From: a virus | IMG/VR virus record: IMGVR_UViG_3300030419_001603 | Span: 1-45,870 of that record | Direction: 5' to 3' (one strand) | DNA length: 45,870 bases | Shown here: piece by piece, positions 1 through 6,600 of the stretch | How the letters are laid out: every line of letters begins with the position of its first letter | Numbering within the stretch: the first letter of the stretch is position 1 | Translations under genes and position numbers: made by a program | Notes under the pieces: generated by a model | Database searches by the model: none | Seen by the model: the letters and a program-made list of their open reading frames with translations, nothing else | Told to the model about the DNA's origin: nothing

Positions 1-40
1 TATTAATAAAAGAATAGCAAAGTTTAAAGGAGATAGATAA
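1..40 (+). CDS. 3' end of the second amidoligase gene (continues from 45870)
   Basis: Joined to the open frame that leaves the window at 45870, these bases add 13 codons (the last two bases of the window plus base 1 make the first) and a TAA at 38-40. The joined gene is 1170 bases, 389 residues. The added tail (YININKRIAKF across the join) resembles the C-terminus of the paralogous amidoligase at 41634-43466 (EYIEKRIDKYC). The stop lies one base before the next start at 42, the tight spacing used throughout this arm. Seen directly: frame continuity and tail similarity. Inferred: that the molecule is circular or circularly permuted. Confidence 0.75.
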   Translation, partial: INKRIAKFKGDR

Positions 41-41
41 A

Positions 42-248
42 ATGGCAGGAAAATTTAAAACAGTAGTAGTAGAACTAGCAGTATATGTTCCAGAAGATAA
101 TGAACATATCTACAAAGGAGAAGAAGATTTTCTAGAGTATGTAGAAAATGAATTTTCAGAGCTAGAATATAGAGGTATATACATAGAGAGATTTATAGAC
201 TATAGCTTTATAGATGATGAGATTGATGAAATTGATGAATTTAATTAA
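42..248 (+). CDS. Hypothetical acidic protein, 68 residues
   Basis: Not recognised. ATG with a strong ribosome site (AAAGGAG at 26-32, nine bases upstream). The first half alternates hydrophobic and polar residues as in beta strands (KTVVVELAVYVPE); the second half is strongly acidic and ends in repeated Asp-Glu-Ile units. No cysteines, signal peptide or membrane segment. It directly follows the end of the second amidoligase gene, so it is probably the last gene of the amidoligase transcript, and it lies just upstream of promoter P1. A small accessory or inhibitor-like role is possible but unsupported. Confidence 0.75.
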   Translation: MAGKFKTVVVELAVYVPEDNEHIYKGEEDFLEYVENEFSELEYRGIYIERFIDYSFIDDEIDEIDEFN

Positions 249-262
249 TAAATTTAAAATAA

Positions 263-295
263 TACTTGCATCAATTATGATTAAGTTAATAAATT
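263..295 (+). promoter_or_regulatory. Promoter P1 for the recombination/replication operon
   Basis: TTGCAT (266-271), 18-base spacer, TAAATT (290-295), inside the extended shared motif TACTTGCA...TAATAAATTCAA. It fills the gap between the gene ending at 248 and the exonuclease start at 321. The same motif is seen at 38316, 38865 and, on the minus strand, at 38280 and 34232. The elements resemble sigma-70 boxes, so host RNA polymerase could read them. Confidence 0.65.
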
Positions 296-320
296 CAAAT
301 AGAGAAAATGAGGTGAAATC

Positions 321-1214
321 ATGCCGTTGAAAGGATTTAAATATCCAGATGGTGAGGTTGTATCTCTAGAAAATGTGAGTAGAGGGATGGTTGATGTAGA
401 AAGAATGGGTGTTTCGTTACCCACTCTTCTACTTTTGTCATCAGATAGAGACCCCGATAGAAAACCTTCAACAACAGAGTTAATTAGTGGTACATGTGAA
501 TCATACTTAAAGAGAGTAGATGACTACTATATCTATCCAGAGGACAATGCTTTCTCTTTAGCAGGTACTCTACATCACTTAAAACTAGAAGAATCAGCCT
601 TCATAAAAGAAAGACTAGTATCAGAGGTTACACTAGAATGTCTAGGTGTAACAGGAACAATAGACTTATACGATAAAGAGACAAAGACACTTGTAGACTA
701 CAAGTTTTCTGGTTCTTATAAAGTAGCTAAGTGTTTAGGTATGCAGTTCAAGTACTCAAAGCACCCGACAGAAGTATACAAGAGAAGTGGGAGATGGGGA
801 AAGAAAGGTACACCAAGAAGAGTAAAAGAATTCTACATAGATAAAGATACTGCAGACCTAGAAGATTGGTCATGGCAGGTAAACTTTTATAGATTCTTAC
901 TAGAGAGCTATGGATACCCTGTAGAAAAGATGTATGTACAGGCTACAGTTCGTGATGGTGGTTTGCAAATTGCTAGAGAGAGGGGATTAGATAAAAAAAT
1001 ATATATGATAGATGTTCCATTTATAAATGATGAGCATTTAAGAGATAAGTTTAGAAGTAAGAGAGATGATTTACTTAGGGCATTAGAGAGTGGTGAACTA
1101 CCAGAGGAATGCACAGATGAAGAAAAGTGGGGTGGTACTAAGTGCAAATCTCATTGTGATGTTAGAGATATATGCCCTTATAATAAACAAAGAGAGGAAA
1201 CAGATGAAAGATAG
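321..1214 (+). CDS. Cas4/RecB-like PD-(D/E)XK exonuclease with Fe-S cysteines
   Basis: Likely a DNA exonuclease for phage recombination or end processing. Visible: H86 (GTLHH), D115 (GTIDL), the D-Y-K triad at 126-128 (VDYKFS) and a QxxxY motif at 186-190 (QVNFY), in the order expected for the RecB/Cas4 nuclease family. Cys59 plus C275-x3-C279-x5-C285 match the split cysteine pattern that binds a 4Fe-4S cluster in Cas4 and AddB; C264 is extra. 297 residues is slightly longer than typical Cas4. ATG start with GAGGTG upstream. Two genes downstream of it lie an annealing protein and an SSB, so it probably supplies single strands for annealing. No cas genes are present, so a CRISPR role is unlikely. 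Confidence 0.85.
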   Translation: MPLKGFKYPDGEVVSLENVSRGMVDVERMGVSLPTLLLLSSDRDPDRKPSTTELISGTCESYLKRVDDYYIYPEDNAFSLAGTLHHLKLEESAFIKERLVSEVTLECLGVTGTIDLYDKETKTLVDYKFSGSYKVAKCLGMQFKYSKHPTEVYKRSGRWGKKGTPRRVKEFYIDKDTADLEDWSWQVNFYRFLLESYGYPVEKMYVQATVRDGGLQIARERGLDKKIYMIDVPFINDEHLRDKFRSKRDDLLRALESGELPEECTDEEKWGGTKCKSHCDVRDICPYNKQREETDER

Positions 1215-1425
1215 ATGGACAATAAAAGAAGAAAAAGATGGTACTACTTGGTGGTTAATACGAGGTGGTGCTTTCACAAATGTAATAAATAAAAACTACC
1301 CACATAGAGTATTTGACGATTACAAAGAGGCTAGTCTACGCTCTGGCAATATCAATAGACTAAGTGGTAGGGAAACTGATGTAGTAAAAGTGAGGTACAG
1401 GCGTGGAAACATGGGAAAATTATAA
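1204..1425 (+). CDS. Hypothetical protein, 73 residues
   Basis: Not recognised. The open frame extends upstream to 1090, but the ATG at 1204 is preferred: it has AGAGGA just upstream and gives the short 11-base overlap with the exonuclease gene typical here, whereas 1090 would lie deep inside that gene. The protein starts MKDRWTIKEEKDGTTWW, is basic towards its end (VRYRRG), and has no cysteines or membrane segment. It sits between the exonuclease and annealing genes and is probably a small accessory protein of that recombination set. Confidence 0.7.
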   Translation: MKDRWTIKEEKDGTTWWLIRGGAFTNVINKNYPHRVFDDYKEASLRSGNINRLSGRETDVVKVRYRRGNMGKL

Positions 1426-1627
1426 GAAACTAAATGGTAAGGTAGAAGAGCTTCACTTTAGGTTAAGTCAGCTAGAACTAGCGTTGATGAATCTAATGTT
1501 TGTAGTTGCTAACCAAGAAAAAGAACTACCTAAATTTAAGAAGAACATAGCTAAAGCTGAAGAGATGGCTAATGCTAGTGATGCATTAGGCTCACTATTG
1601 ATTAATGACGACAAGGCTGAGGCTTAA
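1403..1627 (+). CDS. Hypothetical coiled-coil protein, 74 residues
   Basis: Not recognised. GTG start at 1403 with GAGG upstream, overlapping the previous gene by 23 bases. Residues 1-35 show heptad-like leucine spacing (KKLNGKVEELHFRLSQLEL), consistent with a short coiled coil; the rest is helical and Ala/Glu rich. It lies immediately upstream of the Rad52-like gene in the same operon, so an accessory role in recombination is a guess from position only. Confidence 0.65.
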   Translation: METWENYKKLNGKVEELHFRLSQLELALMNLMFVVANQEKELPKFKKNIAKAEEMANASDALGSLLINDDKAEA

Positions 1628-1645
1628 ATAGAAAGAGAGGTGTAA

Positions 1646-2272
1646 ATGAGTGATGAGATTACATCAGTAGAAACAACTAGTGATAGTTCATTAGTCACTA
1701 GTGATGTGTTTGATACTATACGAAATCTTCATGAGAAAGTATCTATGGAAGATACTCCTAAATCTCAGGTCAAGAAAAAGTTTGGACTTGACTATGTAGA
1801 GGTTGGGTATATGAAGAAGATGGCAGATAAGTACTATCCGGGATGGTCTTGGACTATAATAAAGACAGAGACTCTAGGTAGTGAGGCGTTTATGGTACAC
1901 GGTAGATTGAGATGGTTTGAAGGTGGTATATGGAGAGAGGGAGATATGACAGCGGCTCATAGAATACAGAAGAGGAGAGGAAGTGATGAGTTCGTAGATG
2001 TAGGTAATGATATAAAGTCAGCTAATACAGATTGTATAAAGAAGGCTTTTAACATGTACTTGAACATAGCTGATGATGTATATAGAAACAGAGTAGAAGA
2101 TAACTCATTAAGTCAAGAAGATATAGAATTTCTATATGAACAAACAGAAGGCTTAAGCGAGGAATGGACAAAAAAGATATTGCTCTCAATAGAAAATAAA
2201 GAAATTGACAAGAGCGATATGAATAGAGTAATAGCAAGAATAGAACAAATAAAGGAAAAAGAAAATGAGTGA
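1646..2272 (+). CDS. Rad52-type single-strand annealing protein (Sak/DdrA-like)
   Basis: Probable recombinase that anneals complementary single strands. Residues 48-150 fit the Rad52-like fold pattern: a YVEVGYMKKMADKYYPGWSW segment, then beta-rich strands (SEAFMVHGRLRWF), then an N-D-I-K-S-A-N-T-D-C-I-K-K-A-F helix ending near a D-D-x-Y motif (about 117-147), comparable to the A-x-T-D-A-L-K-R-A helix of Rad52/Sak proteins. The acidic helical C-terminus (155-208) is variable in such proteins. Neighbours are an exonuclease upstream and an SSB downstream overlapping by 8 bases, the classic phage recombination trio. Family membership is inferred from motif shape, not a search; an Erf/RecT-type annealer is the alternative. 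Confidence 0.6.
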   Translation: MSDEITSVETTSDSSLVTSDVFDTIRNLHEKVSMEDTPKSQVKKKFGLDYVEVGYMKKMADKYYPGWSWTIIKTETLGSEAFMVHGRLRWFEGGIWREGDMTAAHRIQKRRGSDEFVDVGNDIKSANTDCIKKAFNMYLNIADDVYRNRVEDNSLSQEDIEFLYEQTEGLSEEWTKKILLSIENKEIDKSDMNRVIARIEQIKEKENE

Positions 2273-2834
2273 TATTAATTCAACACTTGATGATGTAATG
2301 GGTGGCGAATCCTATTATGACCCATCTGAAGATAAACCTAGTGTAATAATTCCAGAAGGAGATTATTATGCACATGTGAAAGACTTCACAATGAAGGAAG
2401 ATGTTGTTATACGAGGTAAACACCTAGCAGATATATACAACCTAAACTTCAAACTAGCTACTGATAATTCAGACAAAATGTTTGGAGAGCACAGTGGTTC
2501 TATGTTTGTAGGTAAGGTGGTACGCTCTAAGGGTTTCTTTAGGTTTAAGAATCCTAGTGACGACAAGCTACAACCTAATTCTGGTGGTAATAGAGAGTTC
2601 AAAGATGTATGTGAATCTCTAGGTATAAAGCCAGAAGAAAAAGAGATAGATGGAAGGACAGTATATGCTTTACCTGTATTCTCGCCATCTAACTGTGAGG
2701 GTTCACCTGCTATAGTTAAAATCAAGCATGAGAAATGGACTAATAGAGACGGAGAGGAAGTCACTTCTCCTAAAGTAACTTCTGTCTACTCATGGAGTAA
2801 TGGTAAGCGTGACTTATCTGACATGCCATTCTAA
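2265..2834 (+). CDS. ssb: Single-stranded DNA-binding protein
   Basis: Likely phage SSB. 189 residues; a beta-rich core with an opening (V-I-I-P-E-G-D-Y-Y-A-H-V) reminiscent of phage DUF669/SSB proteins, a central VGKVVRSKGFFRFKNPS stretch, and an acidic, aromatic C-terminal tip (DLSDMPF) very like the DDDIPF tail by which bacterial SSBs dock partners. It overlaps the Rad52-like gene by 8 bases and is followed with no gap by the next gene. The tail is the strongest evidence; the OB fold itself cannot be proven by eye. Confidence 0.65.
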   Translation: MSDINSTLDDVMGGESYYDPSEDKPSVIIPEGDYYAHVKDFTMKEDVVIRGKHLADIYNLNFKLATDNSDKMFGEHSGSMFVGKVVRSKGFFRFKNPSDDKLQPNSGGNREFKDVCESLGIKPEEKEIDGRTVYALPVFSPSNCEGSPAIVKIKHEKWTNRDGEEVTSPKVTSVYSWSNGKRDLSDMPF

Positions 2835-3083
2835 ATGAAAATAACGAATAGTGAGTATAACATAATCATTAGGTCTCTTAGTACTTTAATAAGTTATGGT
2901 AAAGAACTATCTTCCTACCATAAGGAAGCTGAGATACTTAAGGGTAAGCTAGAAAAAGAATATAATGAGATAGCAGAAAGAAATATTGCTGAAGGTATGA
3001 CGACAGATGAAGAGGAGCTTTACCCTAGTAGATTGAATACGGAATACGGGGGAGAACCTAGTGGAAATAAAAAAGTGGAATGA
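2835..3083 (+). CDS. Hypothetical protein, 82 residues
   Basis: Not recognised. The ATG directly abuts the SSB stop, so translation is probably coupled. Helical, with a charged stretch (about 25-60: LSSYHKEAEILKGKLEKEYN) that could form a short coiled coil; no cysteines or membrane helix. It overlaps the next gene by 23 bases. Its place in the recombination operon is the only functional hint. Confidence 0.65.
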   Translation: MKITNSEYNIIIRSLSTLISYGKELSSYHKEAEILKGKLEKEYNEIAERNIAEGMTTDEEELYPSRLNTEYGGEPSGNKKVE

Positions 3084-3276
3084 GATACAAGAGAAGTTCA
3101 CGGATACTTTTGGATGGGAGAGAGGCATAGAATTAATGCTATCTACTGCATCTAATGTTAAGAAAGGTAAAACAGTATATGAACTATCTTTATCTGAAGA
3201 AAATAATCTAATAAAGTCATTAAGAATAACATACAATAAGGAGTTAAAATGGCAAGAAAAAGAAAAACACAACTAG
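3061..3276 (+). CDS. Hypothetical protein, 71 residues
   Basis: Not recognised. GTG start with GGGGGAG upstream. Sequence WNEIQEKFTDTFGWERGIE followed by a lysine-rich helix; compact and helical. It overlaps both neighbours (23 and 28 bases), in keeping with tight operon packing. It precedes the winged-helix gene and could be a small DNA-linked accessory protein, but nothing in the sequence proves this. Confidence 0.6.
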   Translation: MEIKKWNEIQEKFTDTFGWERGIELMLSTASNVKKGKTVYELSLSEENNLIKSLRITYNKELKWQEKEKHN

Positions 3277-3449
3277 AGAAAGTAAGAGACTACCTATTTA
3301 CAGGTAAAAAACTTACAGCTAAAACTGCAGTTAGTAGATTTGGTATCTATAGACTTGCGGCAGTAGTCTTTGAACTGAGAAATAATTTCGGTATGAAGAT
3401 ATTAACTGACAATACTAAAGGGTATGCTATATATTCTTTAAGTAAGTAG
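3249..3449 (+). CDS. Winged helix-turn-helix DNA-binding protein (HTH_39-like)
   Basis: 66 residues. Residues 5-60 read as one helix-turn-helix domain: KVRDYLFTGKKLTAKTA, then the SRFGIYRLAAVVFELRN recognition helix, then a short wing ending in GYAIYSL. This layout matches the small phage helix-turn-helix family that controls or marks early operons. ATG with AAGGAG eight bases upstream. It is the last gene before a strong hairpin (3461-3493), so it closes the P1 operon and may regulate it. Confidence 0.7.
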   Translation: MARKRKTQLEKVRDYLFTGKKLTAKTAVSRFGIYRLAAVVFELRNNFGMKILTDNTKGYAIYSLSK

Positions 3450-3460
3450 TAAGTAATCGT

Positions 3461-3493
3461 AAGTGTGGGGTTAGTTATTCTAACCCCATACTT
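3461..3493 (+). terminator. Hairpin terminator-like structure after the P1 operon
   Basis: AAGTGTGGGGTTAG (3461-3474), loop TTATT, CTAACCCCATACTT (3480-3493): a 14-bp stem with one G-T pair. It begins 12 bases after the winged-helix stop codon. What follows is AU-rich rather than a clean U run, so it could attenuate or protect the message rather than fully terminate it, since genes on the same strand continue downstream. Confidence 0.55.
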
Positions 3494-3526
3494 AATATAT
3501 ATATTAGAATTTGTTTCCTATGGTTA

Positions 3527-3575
3527 GGGCGTACCTTGAGTTTTGTTTTGTTGTTTCGTTGTCTCTAAAACGCCC
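3527..3575 (+). other. Possible structured leader upstream of small genes
   Basis: GGGCGT (3527-3532) can pair with ACGCCC (3570-3575), enclosing a 37-base loop that is almost all T and G. It lies between the hairpin at 3461-3493 and the ATG at 3605. It may be a leader or processing element; a six-pair stem with a long loop is weak evidence on its own. Confidence 0.25.
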
Positions 3576-3604
3576 AAAGAATTAATAATAAAAGGATTAA
3601 TATT

Positions 3605-3715
3605 ATGCCTACTCCATTTATGTGTCACGGATGTGACTCACCAACTATGAATAAGTCTGGTATCTGTGACAGGTGCAGTAGGAAATTAGATAAAAAAAAC
3701 AAAGAAGAGGAGTAA
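3605..3715 (+). CDS. Zinc-ribbon microprotein, 36 residues
   Basis: Starts MPTPFMCHGCDSP and contains CHGC (7-10) and CDRC (21-24), one four-cysteine zinc knuckle, followed by a Lys/Glu-rich tail. ATG with AAAGGA nine to fourteen bases upstream; ends three bases before the next gene's start. Similar tiny zinc fingers are common in phage early regions; the partner is unknown. Confidence 0.6.
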   Translation: MPTPFMCHGCDSPTMNKSGICDRCSRKLDKKNKEEE

Positions 3716-3718
3716 GAA

Positions 3719-3853
3719 ATGAGATACTATTGGGAAGCATTATTTAGTTCAGAATACTTTCCCTATTGGGAATTTACTATGCTAATGATGTTATGTCTTC
3801 AGATTAGTCATATATGGAGACTACATAGAATAGAAAAAAAGATAGACGGTTAA
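3719..3853 (+). CDS. Small membrane protein, 44 residues
   Basis: Not recognised. An aromatic N-terminus is followed by a hydrophobic stretch (FTMLMMLCLQISHIW, about 19-33) that could span or lie on the inner membrane, then a basic end (RLHRIEKKIDG). GAGGAG ribosome site inside the end of the previous gene, so the two are coupled. Confidence 0.5.
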   Translation: MRYYWEALFSSEYFPYWEFTMLMMLCLQISHIWRLHRIEKKIDG

Positions 3854-3995
3854 ATAAAGATTATAAGTGGGGAGTAATAGTTACAATAATAATTAATAAA
3901 CTTAATCCCATAAGCAGAACACATAAGCGAATGGGTTTATAGATTACAGTTGTTTTTCAGATTAATATTGATAACAAAAAATTAATTGAGTTAAA

Positions 3996-4064
3996 ATGGT
4001 TGGCTACCTATATTCAATAGGAATTTTACTCTCCACTTATATAATTAAATATGAAAAAAAATAA
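3996..4064 (+). CDS. Possible membrane micropeptide, 22 residues
   Basis: ATG at 3996 opens a peptide that is nearly all hydrophobic (LYSIGILLSTYIIKY) with a Lys-Lys end, overlapping the following gene by 14 bases. A weak GAG lies upstream. It may be a real micropeptide or only a coupling leader. The rest of 3854-4050 is AT-rich with nothing else recognised. Confidence 0.3.
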   Translation: MVGYLYSIGILLSTYIIKYEKK

Positions 4065-4308
4065 TAATAAAATAACAAAGAGAACTATATCTAAAGATAT
4101 CAACACATTATCTAGATTGGTTCTAGCTAATAAGAAAGCAATAGATGTTTTAGGTGACTTCCTTTATAACTACTTAGATATGAAGGGTGAAACAGAAACA
4201 TATACTAAATTCATGGAGGAAAAAATAAATGGATTTATTCAAGAAAATAGAGAAGGGTATTCAGAAGTTCCTAGAGAGCCCGTTCAAAAAGAAAAGAAAA
4301 AGGACTAG
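4051..4308 (+). CDS. Hypothetical protein, 85 residues
   Basis: Not recognised by function. Residues 15-45 form a clear amphipathic helix (NTLSRLVLANKKAIDVLGDF) followed by NYLDMKGETETYTKFM; the C-terminus is basic (VQKEKKKD). The shape recalls small proteins found near phage replication genes. It ends 5 bases before the resolvase start, in the same operon as resolvase and helicase. Confidence 0.65.
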   Translation: MKKNNNKITKRTISKDINTLSRLVLANKKAIDVLGDFLYNYLDMKGETETYTKFMEEKINGFIQENREGYSEVPREPVQKEKKKD

Positions 4309-4313
4309 AAAAA

Positions 4314-4649
4314 GTGCCATCAAAAAACAAAGCAAGAGGAAATAGGTTTGAGCGAGAAATAGTAAACCTAGCAAAAGAATATGGTCTAGATTCTACGAGA
4401 GCATGGGGTTCAGATGGAAGGTCTTTAGGTCTAGATGCAGAAGTTGATTTAACAATAGAAGAATACACCGTACAATGTAAGGTACGGAAAAGGATAGCAG
4501 AATGGTTGAAGCCATCGGAACAAATAGAGGGATTACACCTTCAGTGCGTAAAGGAATCAAGAGGTCAAGCATACGGTATAATATTGATGACGGATTTGTT
4601 GACTATTATGAAAAAATTAAAGAATCTAGAGTCCACTATAAAACCTTAG
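4314..4649 (+). CDS. Holliday junction resolvase-like nuclease (Hjc/PD-(D/E)XK type)
   Basis: 111 residues. GTG start with AAAGGA upstream. N-terminal KARGNRFEREIVNLAKEYG carries the family Glu; then RAWGSDGRS, an acidic D at about 44 (EVDLT) and a Q-C-K-V-R strand (about 53-57): the E...D...(E/Q)xK nuclease core of Hjc-like resolvases. Probably cleaves branched DNA from replication and recombination before packaging. Length fits phage members of the family. The reading frame ends 40 bases after a run of six A residues (4611-4616), and the overlapping downstream frame lacks a good start, so a frameshifted longer product is possible. Confidence 0.7.
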   Translation: MPSKNKARGNRFEREIVNLAKEYGLDSTRAWGSDGRSLGLDAEVDLTIEEYTVQCKVRKRIAEWLKPSEQIEGLHLQCVKESRGQAYGIILMTDLLTIMKKLKNLESTIKP

Positions 4650-4909
4650 AGAAGGTAAGATTTTTAGATATACAATACTTTCTAGGGGATGATTGGATAG
4701 ACTATGGTTGCGTTCCTGCAGTTGGTACAAAAAGAGATAAGTTACCACCTTCTGTAGGCTCGAAAGTTTATAGATGTGGAAAGTGTAGGTCTGCATATCA
4801 GACTAGAACTTTAGATTCTGCAGGTAATAACCTAGGCAACACTATACTTAGGCAAGACATGTTCAACATAATACCGCTTGACATTAAGGAGTGCGGTCTC
4901 TGTGGCTAA
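4502..4909 (+). CDS. Zinc-ribbon protein, start uncertain
   Basis: The C-terminal half is convincing: D-I-Q-Y-F-L-G-D-D-W-I-D-Y-G, then C-G-K-C and a terminal C-G-L-C pair forming a zinc ribbon. The only ATG (4502) lies 148 bases inside the resolvase gene and the first 45 codons look like resolvase shadow. No ATG, GTG or TTG is found just after the resolvase stop, although an AAGGTAAG ribosome-like site sits at 4651-4658. Options: a rare start codon near 4664-4670, or a -1 shift at the A run at 4611-4616 that appends this domain to the resolvase. The true extent is therefore about 4613-4909 or 4650-4909. Confidence 0.5.
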   Translation: MVEAIGTNRGITPSVRKGIKRSSIRYNIDDGFVDYYEKIKESRVHYKTLEKVRFLDIQYFLGDDWIDYGCVPAVGTKRDKLPPSVGSKVYRCGKCRSAYQTRTLDSAGNNLGNTILRQDMFNIIPLDIKECGLCG

Positions 4910-5282
4910 ATGCCCACTGTGTTCTGGTAAGATACTTAAGAAAGATGTATCTATTAGACTTAAATCTTTGAGACTAGCTAGGTCTCCAAGGGTATTAAAG
5001 TTAATAGATGGGGTAATTTCATCCTTATCTAAGCACTGGGCTATACATGATGTAGATGTGGCAGGTTTCTTGTCAGAAATAGAGAGAATAAATGATAACA
5101 TAGTAATGGAATCTATTTATAGATTCAAAAAGAAAGGTGGTATTGAACAAGGATTCAACTTAAAGTATCTTGCTGGGATAATTAAAAACGAGAGTAAGAG
5201 ATTTAAACTTAGAGAAGAATATGAGAGAAGGTCTTTGGATAGAATACCACCTAAATTAAGGGAGACAAATGAAGAGCATTGA
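4902..5282 (+). CDS. Hypothetical protein upstream of the helicase, 126 residues
   Basis: Not recognised. A TTG at 4878 is possible, but GTG at 4902 is preferred because AAGGAG lies 10 bases upstream (4886-4891). It begins AKCPLCSGKI, a single CxxC pair without a second pair. The rest is basic and helical (KSLRLARSPRVLKLIDG; about 90-120 KNESKRFKLREEYERR). It overlaps the DnaB gene by 14 bases. A helicase loader would be expected in such a position, but no ATPase motif is present, so this is only a positional suggestion. Confidence 0.6.
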   Translation: MAKCPLCSGKILKKDVSIRLKSLRLARSPRVLKLIDGVISSLSKHWAIHDVDVAGFLSEIERINDNIVMESIYRFKKKGGIEQGFNLKYLAGIIKNESKRFKLREEYERRSLDRIPPKLRETNEEH

Positions 5283-6600
5283 ATTAGAACAGGCTTTATT
5301 AGGCTGCTTAATAACTGATAGTAATTATATAGATTCAGTTAAGCAGTACATACCAGAAGAAGACTTCTTCTATTCATCTTTCAATAAGAAAGTTTGGAAT
5401 GCAATAGACAAGTTAAATAAGAATGGAGAGAATGTAGACCTTATAACAATATGTGAAGAGGTTGGCAACAATGTAGATGGATATAGTGCAAAGTATGAGA
5501 TAACAGGGTTTCTTGACTCAGTTACTTCTCCTTCTAATGCAGTTGTTTATGCTAAGAAACTACATGCCTACTACCTAAGAAGGATATTGTATGTACAGAT
5601 AAGTGATATATCTAAAGGTATAAAGGATAGGTCAGTTCAGACAGACAACCTATTAGAAGAAGCACATACAACTATTGGAAATATAATAAAGCTACAACCA
5701 AATAGAACATTCGATATAGATTCTTTACTAGACGAGACTAAAGATTCGATACTTAACTCTACTACTCAGATACAAACTGGTATAGGAACACTTGATAGGG
5801 TTATAACTGGCATGACTAGGGGTGAGGTTACTATTATAGCAGGGAGACCCGGCAATGCTAAGACTACTGTAGCCGCAAACATAGCTAGGAACTTAGTTCA
5901 TAGAGGACTAAAGGTAGTCATGTTTAATAGGGAAATGCCTAACACTGAAATGATGAAGAAGTTTATAGCTATGGAGTCTAAGTCCTTGCAGTATAGGAAC
6001 TTAAGAAATAACATAGGCATAGACCAAGTAGAATTAAGTGATATATCTGCCACTATATCAGAGACATACAGCGATAAGCTTTTTATGTTTGATGATGTTA
6101 GAGATATAGAAGGAACATTCCGTGAGATAAAAGCTATAAATCCAGATGTAGTTATTGATGACCACATAGGATTAATAGAACACCCTACTCATGATAGGAG
6201 AGACTTGAGATTAAAGATAGGCGATGTTAGTCGTAGCTATAAATGGTTAGCTAAAGCTGAGAATATGTCTGTTATATTAGTATCACAAATGAATAGGAAT
6301 ATGGAGCATAGAAATGATAGAATACCTAGGCTATCTGACTTAGCTGAATCTGGTAACTTAGAACAGGATGCAGAGATAGTTGTATTTTCACATTATCCTT
6401 GGGTATCTAGGTATGGAGATGATGGTAACAGTGATTGTTTCTTGGAGCTTATAGTTGCTAAGAATAGATATGGCAGTACCAACTCTTGTGAGGTTGGCTA
6501 TCATGGCAATAGTTGTTTAGTTACTAATACAGAATCTGAGGCAGTAGAGTTAGCACGAGGTAGAGGAGAGAATGTAAGTGGTACACCTAAGCCTTTTTAA
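5269..6600 (+). CDS. dnaB: DnaB-like replicative helicase
   Basis: Ring helicase that unwinds DNA 5' to 3' at the replication fork. 443 residues. N-terminal DnaB domain 3-100 (EQALLGCLI...VDLITICEE); RecA-like domain from about 170 with Walker A GRPGNAKTT (192-200), Walker B VVIDD (294-298), a sensor-like VSQMNRN (338-344) and the DnaB signature LSDLAESGNLEQDAEIVVFS (355-374) followed by AKNRYG. No primase domain is fused, so host DnaG and host polymerase are presumably used. It is the last plus-strand gene before the convergent junction; its TAA overlaps the minus-strand stop. Confidence 0.95.
   Translation: MKSIELEQALLGCLITDSNYIDSVKQYIPEEDFFYSSFNKKVWNAIDKLNKNGENVDLITICEEVGNNVDGYSAKYEITGFLDSVTSPSNAVVYAKKLHAYYLRRILYVQISDISKGIKDRSVQTDNLLEEAHTTIGNIIKLQPNRTFDIDSLLDETKDSILNSTTQIQTGIGTLDRVITGMTRGEVTIIAGRPGNAKTTVAANIARNLVHRGLKVVMFNREMPNTEMMKKFIAMESKSLQYRNLRNNIGIDQVELSDISATISETYSDKLFMFDDVRDIEGTFREIKAINPDVVIDDHIGLIEHPTHDRRDLRLKIGDVSRSYKWLAKAENMSVILVSQMNRNMEHRNDRIPRLSDLAESGNLEQDAEIVVFSHYPWVSRYGDDGNSDCFLELIVAKNRYGSTNSCEVGYHGNSCLVTNTESEAVELARGRGENVSGTPKPF

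Noticed and set aside
1090-1203. N-terminal extension of the 1204-1425 gene
   Set aside because: It lies wholly inside the exonuclease gene in another frame; the ATG at 1204 has a proper ribosome site.
321-1214. CRISPR adaptation Cas4
   Set aside because: Only the nuclease type matches; no Cas1, Cas2 or array exists, and the gene sits with recombination genes.
2041-2075. Extra copy of the TACTTG promoter motif inside the Rad52-like gene
   Set aside because: The downstream element matches poorly and it is within a coding region; likely chance.
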